DNA from: Deltaproteobacteria bacterium
GTDB lineage: Bacteria > Desulfobacterota > Binatia > UBA9968 > CAXXLF01
Direction: 5' to 3'
Length of the DNA stretch: 9,478 bases
Assembly (NCBI GenBank): GCA_022571535.1
Contig: JACZXR010000057.1
Location: forward strand, 1-9,478
In this document: positions 6,341 to 9,478 of the stretch, piece after piece
Numbering within the stretch: position 1 is the first letter of the stretch
How the letters are laid out: the number at the start of each line of letters is the position of its first letter
Notes under the pieces: model-generated
What the model was told of the DNA's origin: nothing
The model's database searches: none
The model's input: the letters and a program-made list of their open reading frames with translations, nothing else
Translations under genes and position numbers: made by a program

Positions 6341-6369
6341 GAATATTTTAAGTCGAGGGCGCCAGGCAG
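6341..6369. other. Convergent gene junction
   Basis: Only 29 bases separate the stop of the SirB1-like gene from the stop of the opposing radical SAM gene. A short inverted repeat, CCAGG-7 nt-CCTGG (6362-6378), straddles the end of the radical SAM frame. It lacks a T-run and is too weak to be called a terminator. Confidence 0.5.
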
Positions 6370-8625
6370 CTATCCTGGACGCGAGTGGGCACGGAAGGTG
6401 AAGGCAAAGGATGCGGTTAAGAAGAAGTCCTTCAGCAGCGCGGCGACAAGCATGCCAGGGCGAATATTCCAGAATCTCTTTCTTTGCAGGTGACTCAATG
6501 TAGAGGACCAGAATTTATTGAGGTCCTGGCGGGAATAGAAGGCCCGGTTGCTGAAGGCGTCGAACCTGACGTGGGGAAGACGCATCTTTGACGGGAGACC
6601 GTGTCTCAGGCGGGAGTAGGTCTCCTGCCATTCCTGTATCCTGCTTCCGATCCGGATGCTCTTGTGGAGTTGGCCAACCTCGTCCAGCCACCGGTGAACG
6701 GTGTCTTCCTCCAGGGCAAGACTACGGCGGAGATCATGGATCCTGTTCTGGAGGCCTTCCCACTGCTTCAGGAAGCGATTCAAGTCTTTGCGAGTAAACA
6801 GGATCTTGGAAGATAGCTCCTCGAAGGGATCCAGCAGGGCCATGGCCTTGGCGGGGAGTGTTGCCCTGGCGTTACTGCAGACCTTTTGCCATTCTGTAAT
6901 CTTCAGGGCCTGCCATATCTCTCCCTGAATTCTCTGAATCTCTTCGAGCCATCTCTCTTCCTTTTCGCTCTTCTTGCGTGTCTGGAGCCAGATCTCCTCC
7001 ATCTCCTTCAAGAAATGGCCCCAGGACAAGAACAACTGAATCACTTCTTTGCTCCGCTTCCATAGGTGGACTCGAAGGGGATCTATGGCAAATCCAGGCC
7101 TCCTGGATGTCCTCTCCTTTAACCGGAAAAACCCTGCAACCATCGGGTGTTCTTTCTCGATCAGGGCGGCGTTCTTGTACCAGAAAAAGATCGACATTAG
7201 ATTCCAGTAGACGCCTGGGTTGTGGCTCCAACGGGACAGGATCCGAATCATGTTTTCCTTGCTGTAGAAGCGTACCCATGCGTTATCGTAGGCCTGGGTC
7301 CACTCCTCGGCCGTCATTTTGGGATGCTTGATCGTGACGTGGAAAGAGTCTCGCTTGTTAAAGTCGGGGTCTATCCACTCTCCGGCCTTCTTCATTTTCC
7401 GGTGATCCTCGGATCCTGGTAGAGGTGTCAGCATGAAAAAGGATGCCTGGTCCGGCTTAACGACATCCATTAGATATTGGATGTCCTGGGGGACCTGCTC
7501 CTTTGTGTCGAAGGGAAAACCGATAATGTAACCGACATGGACGACCACGCCGGCATCGTACCATTCGCGAGCGATCTGCTCGTACTCATCGACGTGGTTT
7601 TGTCCTTTGCTCGCGGCCTTGAGGTTCTCCGGGTTGACGCTTTCCATCCCGATGAAGACCTGGGTACAGCCTGCCTTGGCGGCCAGGCGGACGAAGTCTT
7701 TGGGCTTGCGCGCCAGATCCACCTGTATCATGTACGAGAACTTGAGGCCCTCTTCCTGCAGGCGGATCAAGGCCTCGAAGGTCTCCCGCCAGAGTTTTTT
7801 CCGGGCAAAGTTGTCGTCTGTAAAGAAGTAGAAACGGATGCCCCGTTCGAAATAGTTTTTGCGGACGAGATCGGCGACGGCTTCGGGGTCCCGCTCGCGC
7901 ATCTTGCGGCCCTGAACATTGATGATGGTGCAGAAACTGCAGGCAAAAGGGCAGCCGCGAGAAGTGTCCAAGGTTCCGAAGCCGGAGTATGAAAAATGCC
8001 TCATCGTCTTGGGGCTAATCACCGGCGGGGGTGCATCCTTGAGGTCCACAAGGTTCTGAAGATCCTGGGCAAAGGAGTAGATAGGTTTCAATTCTCCCCT
8101 CAGGACATCTGCCAAGATCCCTTCCCACTTGCCCTCCACCTCACCGGACACGACGCAGATGGAGTCTTTGACGAGCTCCTGAATATCCGGCTCCTGCTCT
8201 CCCAGCATGTTGATGGTCCCGCTGGTGTGGAAACCACCCAACAGGACGTCGATCCCGGCTGCTCGGAACTGTTTGCCTAGTTCTTTTGCCCTGGGGAGCT
8301 GGTTGGTCTGGACCCCGACTAAACAGACTATGAGCTTGGTGGATGGTCGGCGGCTCCAGCGAATAATTTTTTTTACGGGGATCTTCTCTGCAGTCTCGTC
8401 GAAGGTTACGATGTTGATCTTGATATTGCCGAGGACGCCGCGGTCTTTTACATCCTCAGTCAGGCCATGGAGGACGTTGAGCGTGTTACTGGGGAGGACC
8501 CCTTTCCAGAAGCGTATGACGTATCCCTCGTCGTCGTATTTCGAGGGTTTGATCAGCACGACTTCCAGTCTTTTAACACCGTTGTGCTTTACGCTTTCAA
8601 CAACGCTCTGATTCATGGTCCCCAA
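6370..8625 (-). CDS. Radical SAM protein with N-terminal B12-binding-like domain and duplicated C-terminal module
   Basis: The protein has 751 residues from TTG 8625, or 748 from ATG 8616, which follows GGGGA closely and is the likelier start. Residues about 20-185 form a cobalamin-binding-like Rossmann domain opening with VVLIKPSKYDDEGYVIRFW; LLGGFHTSG (128-136) and VSGEVEGKWEGIL (159-171) are typical of the class. The radical SAM core (about 210-430) has the 4Fe-4S motif C225-PFA-C229-SF-C232, then FFTDDNF (267-273), GMESVNPENL (326-335) and VGYIIGFPFDT (364-374). A canonical DxHxxG cobalamin motif was not seen, so B12 binding may be lost. Residues 533-706 hold a tandem duplication rich in charged helix. 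A hydrophobic stretch (GMLVAALLKDFFLTASFAFTF, 724-744) lies near the C-terminus and could touch the membrane. The reaction is unknown. The gene is transcribed divergently from the ABC gene. Confidence 0.88.
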   Translation of the reverse strand: MGTMNQSVVESVKHNGVKRLEVVLIKPSKYDDEGYVIRFWKGVLPSNTLNVLHGLTEDVKDRGVLGNIKINIVTFDETAEKIPVKKIIRWSRRPSTKLIVCLVGVQTNQLPRAKELGKQFRAAGIDVLLGGFHTSGTINMLGEQEPDIQELVKDSICVVSGEVEGKWEGILADVLRGELKPIYSFAQDLQNLVDLKDAPPPVISPKTMRHFSYSGFGTLDTSRGCPFACSFCTIINVQGRKMRERDPEAVADLVRKNYFERGIRFYFFTDDNFARKKLWRETFEALIRLQEEGLKFSYMIQVDLARKPKDFVRLAAKAGCTQVFIGMESVNPENLKAASKGQNHVDEYEQIAREWYDAGVVVHVGYIIGFPFDTKEQVPQDIQYLMDVVKPDQASFFMLTPLPGSEDHRKMKKAGEWIDPDFNKRDSFHVTIKHPKMTAEEWTQAYDNAWVRFYSKENMIRILSRWSHNPGVYWNLMSIFFWYKNAALIEKEHPMVAGFFRLKERTSRRPGFAIDPLRVHLWKRSKEVIQLFLSWGHFLKEMEEIWLQTRKKSEKEERWLEEIQRIQGEIWQALKITEWQKVCSNARATLPAKAMALLDPFEELSSKILFTRKDLNRFLKQWEGLQNRIHDLRRSLALEEDTVHRWLDEVGQLHKSIRIGSRIQEWQETYSRLRHGLPSKMRLPHVRFDAFSNRAFYSRQDLNKFWSSTLSHLQRKRFWNIRPGMLVAALLKDFFLTASFAFTFRAHSRPG
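6508..7029 (-). repeat. 87-residue tandem duplication in the radical SAM protein
   Basis: Residues 533-619 and 620-706 align without a gap at an offset of 87. Matching landmarks are W535/W622, RWLEE/RWLDE (558/645), EWQ (578/665), LPAK/LPSK (590/677), and RKDLNRF/RQDLNKF (612/699). Over the 45 residues starting at EWQ, 15 are identical. At DNA level the copies are not obviously similar, so the duplication is old. I do not recognise the module as a named domain. Confidence 0.7.
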
Positions 8626-8682
8626 CTCACGTTTCGCCCACCCCAGACATTGCTTGGTGGTTGTAGCAAGTTCCCCTACTTT

Positions 8683-8709
8683 TATATTATATAGATACCT
8701 TATAATATA
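8683..8709. promoter_or_regulatory. AT-rich inverted repeat in a divergent promoter region
   Basis: TATATTATA (8683-8691) and TATAATATA (8701-8709) are perfect 9-bp inverted arms separated by 9 bases. They lie between the divergent radical SAM and ABC ATPase genes. Each arm contains -10-like sequence on both strands. TTGTAG (8661-8666) stands 16 bases before TATATT (8683) in plus-strand orientation. No good -35 was found for the minus direction. A divergent promoter, possibly with an operator, is a reasonable reading, but the sites are not proved. Confidence 0.4.
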
Positions 8710-8766
8710 CAGGGAAATAAGGGGTAGGTTAAGAAATTTCTAAAACTTTACAGTTCCCCGGGTTCC

Positions 8767-8820
8767 ATGTCAACCTTTTCCTGTGAAAAAATCTCGCCCC
8801 TGGTCAAGCGGTCTGAATGA
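8767..8820 (+). CDS. Possible 17-residue leader ORF (MSTFSCEKISPLVKRSE)
   Basis: A short frame begins with ATG 8767 and ends at TGA 8818-8820, overlapping the ATG of the ABC gene in an ATGA arrangement. Such overlaps usually signal translational coupling. The frame has no convincing ribosome binding site, and the peptide resembles nothing I know, so this may be chance. Its interest is that the ABC gene itself lacks a clear ribosome binding site (only AGCGG about 6 bases upstream), so translation might depend on this ORF. Confidence 0.25.
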   Translation: MSTFSCEKISPLVKRSE

Positions 8821-9478
8821 TCCAGCTTTTTCGCGTTTCTAAGGTCTATCCTCCTAATTTCCCGGCCCTTACCGATCTCCACCTCCAGATCGAGAAGGGG
8901 GAGTGTGTTTTCCTCAGCGGGCCGAGTGGGGCCGGCAAGACGACGCTTTTCAACGTGATTTCCGGTATCTATCGCCCGACCAGCGGGGAAATCTTCTTCG
9001 AGGGCAAGCGGATATCGGGCCTCAGGGCGAGCAAGATCGCGGAAATGGGCGCCGTGCGCACCTTCCAGCGCACCGCCCTGTTCGAGGATTTCGACACCCT
9101 GGGCAACGTCTCGATCGCCCGCCACCTGCACGCCAAGGAAACCATCTTCGGCGCGATCTTCGGCACGGCGCGCAAGATGGAGCGGGCGAACGAAAAACGC
9201 GCCGAGGAAATCGTCGAGTTCATCGGCCTGGGCGAGGTCAAGCACGAGCTCGCCATCAACCTCTCCCACGGCCATCAGCGGGCGCTGAACGTCGCCATGG
9301 CGCTGGCGGCCGAGCCCCGGCTCTTGATGCTCGACGAACCGGTGACCGGCATGAACCCCACGGAAACGCACGCCATGACCGACCTGAGCAGAAAGGTCCG
9401 GGACGAGTCGGGCATCACGATCCTGCTCGTGGAGCACGACATGCGGACCGTGATGGGCGTGTGCGAGAAAATCACGGT
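8817..9478 (+). CDS. ABC transporter ATPase, partial; FtsE-like start joined to LivG-like body
   Basis: The frame runs from ATG 8817 to the window end (220 full codons, no stop). Residues 1-43 (MIQLFRVSKVYPP; PALTDLHLQIEKGECVFLSG; Walker A GPSGAGKTT at 35-43) are typical of FtsE, the cell-division ABC ATPase. From residue 44 on it reads as LivG of branched-chain amino-acid uptake: FNVISG, RTFQ as Q-loop, signature LSHGHQ, Walker B RLLMLDEP followed by VTGMNPTET, and the H-loop LLVEHDM. LivG proteins normally start differently and have GPNGAGKTT. Codon use also changes: of the first 52 codons 17 end in T, while of the following ~168 only about 13 end in A or T. The hybrid may be an assembly artefact through the Walker A sequence or a real recombinant. 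No gene name is assigned. Confidence 0.8.
   Translation, partial: MIQLFRVSKVYPPNFPALTDLHLQIEKGECVFLSGPSGAGKTTLFNVISGIYRPTSGEIFFEGKRISGLRASKIAEMGAVRTFQRTALFEDFDTLGNVSIARHLHAKETIFGAIFGTARKMERANEKRAEEIVEFIGLGEVKHELAINLSHGHQRALNVAMALAAEPRLLMLDEPVTGMNPTETHAMTDLSRKVRDESGITILLVEHDMRTVMGVCEKIT

Noticed and set aside
6362..6378. CCAGG-7 nt-CCTGG inverted repeat as a bidirectional terminator between convergent genes
   Set aside because: The stem is only 5 bp, it overlaps the radical SAM stop codon and no T-run follows on either strand.
7477..7992. Open plus-strand frame of 171 codons opposite the radical SAM gene
   Set aside because: It is antisense to the radical SAM core, including the cysteine motif region, and its composition is that of a shadow frame.
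8748..9437. Open minus-strand frame of 229 codons at the right end
   Set aside because: It is antisense to the ABC ATPase frame, which has Walker A, Q-loop, Walker B and H-loop; high GC and strong third-position bias of the real gene explain the long antisense frame.

Overview
The window looks like a piece of a bacterial, probably metagenome-derived contig. Base composition is moderate (coding regions roughly 53-65% GC). GTG and TTG starts are common, and the families present (REP-associated transposases, a cobalamin-type radical SAM protein, an ALS-like TPP enzyme, a SirB1-like protein) are of a kind often met in Desulfobacterota and neighbouring phyla. No rRNA or other phylogenetic marker is present, so this placement is a weak inference.

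Layout. Positions 119-1206 hold a nest of two REP-associated tyrosine transposases (RAYTs). A complete RAYT gene on the minus strand, bounded by a 29-bp imperfect inverted repeat, sits directly after the first 13 intact codons of a different RAYT gene on the plus strand. Next, at 1238-2299 (+), is a LOG/TIGR00730-type Rossmann-fold protein. Positions 2300-2778 carry no gene but are built largely of degenerate 7-nt tandem units in several islands, plus two back-to-back small hairpins.

Positions 2779-6340 (+) form a tight three-gene operon: a beta-hydroxyacid-dehydrogenase-like NAD(P) oxidoreductase with a DUF1932-like C-terminus, a TPP-dependent ALS-like enzyme 2 nt later, and a SirB1-like transglutaminase-fold/TPR protein overlapping it by 4 nt. 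The first two could act in sequence on a 2-oxo or hydroxy acid; the substrate cannot be read from the sequence. Facing this operon is a long radical SAM/B12-binding-domain protein (minus strand, start at 8616 or 8625). Its C-terminal third contains an ungapped 87-residue tandem duplication.

After an AT-rich divergent promoter region, the window ends inside an ABC ATPase gene (8817 onward). Its first ~43 codons read as FtsE, while the rest reads as LivG, with an abrupt change in codon use just after the Walker A motif. This is either an assembly join through the conserved Walker A sequence or a genuine recombinant, and everything after about 8940 should be treated with caution.

I saw no CRISPR array, tRNA, rRNA or clear new defence system. 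The most noteworthy items are the nested RAYT insertion, the heptamer-periodic intergenic region, the duplicated C-terminal module of the radical SAM protein, and the FtsE/LivG chimera.
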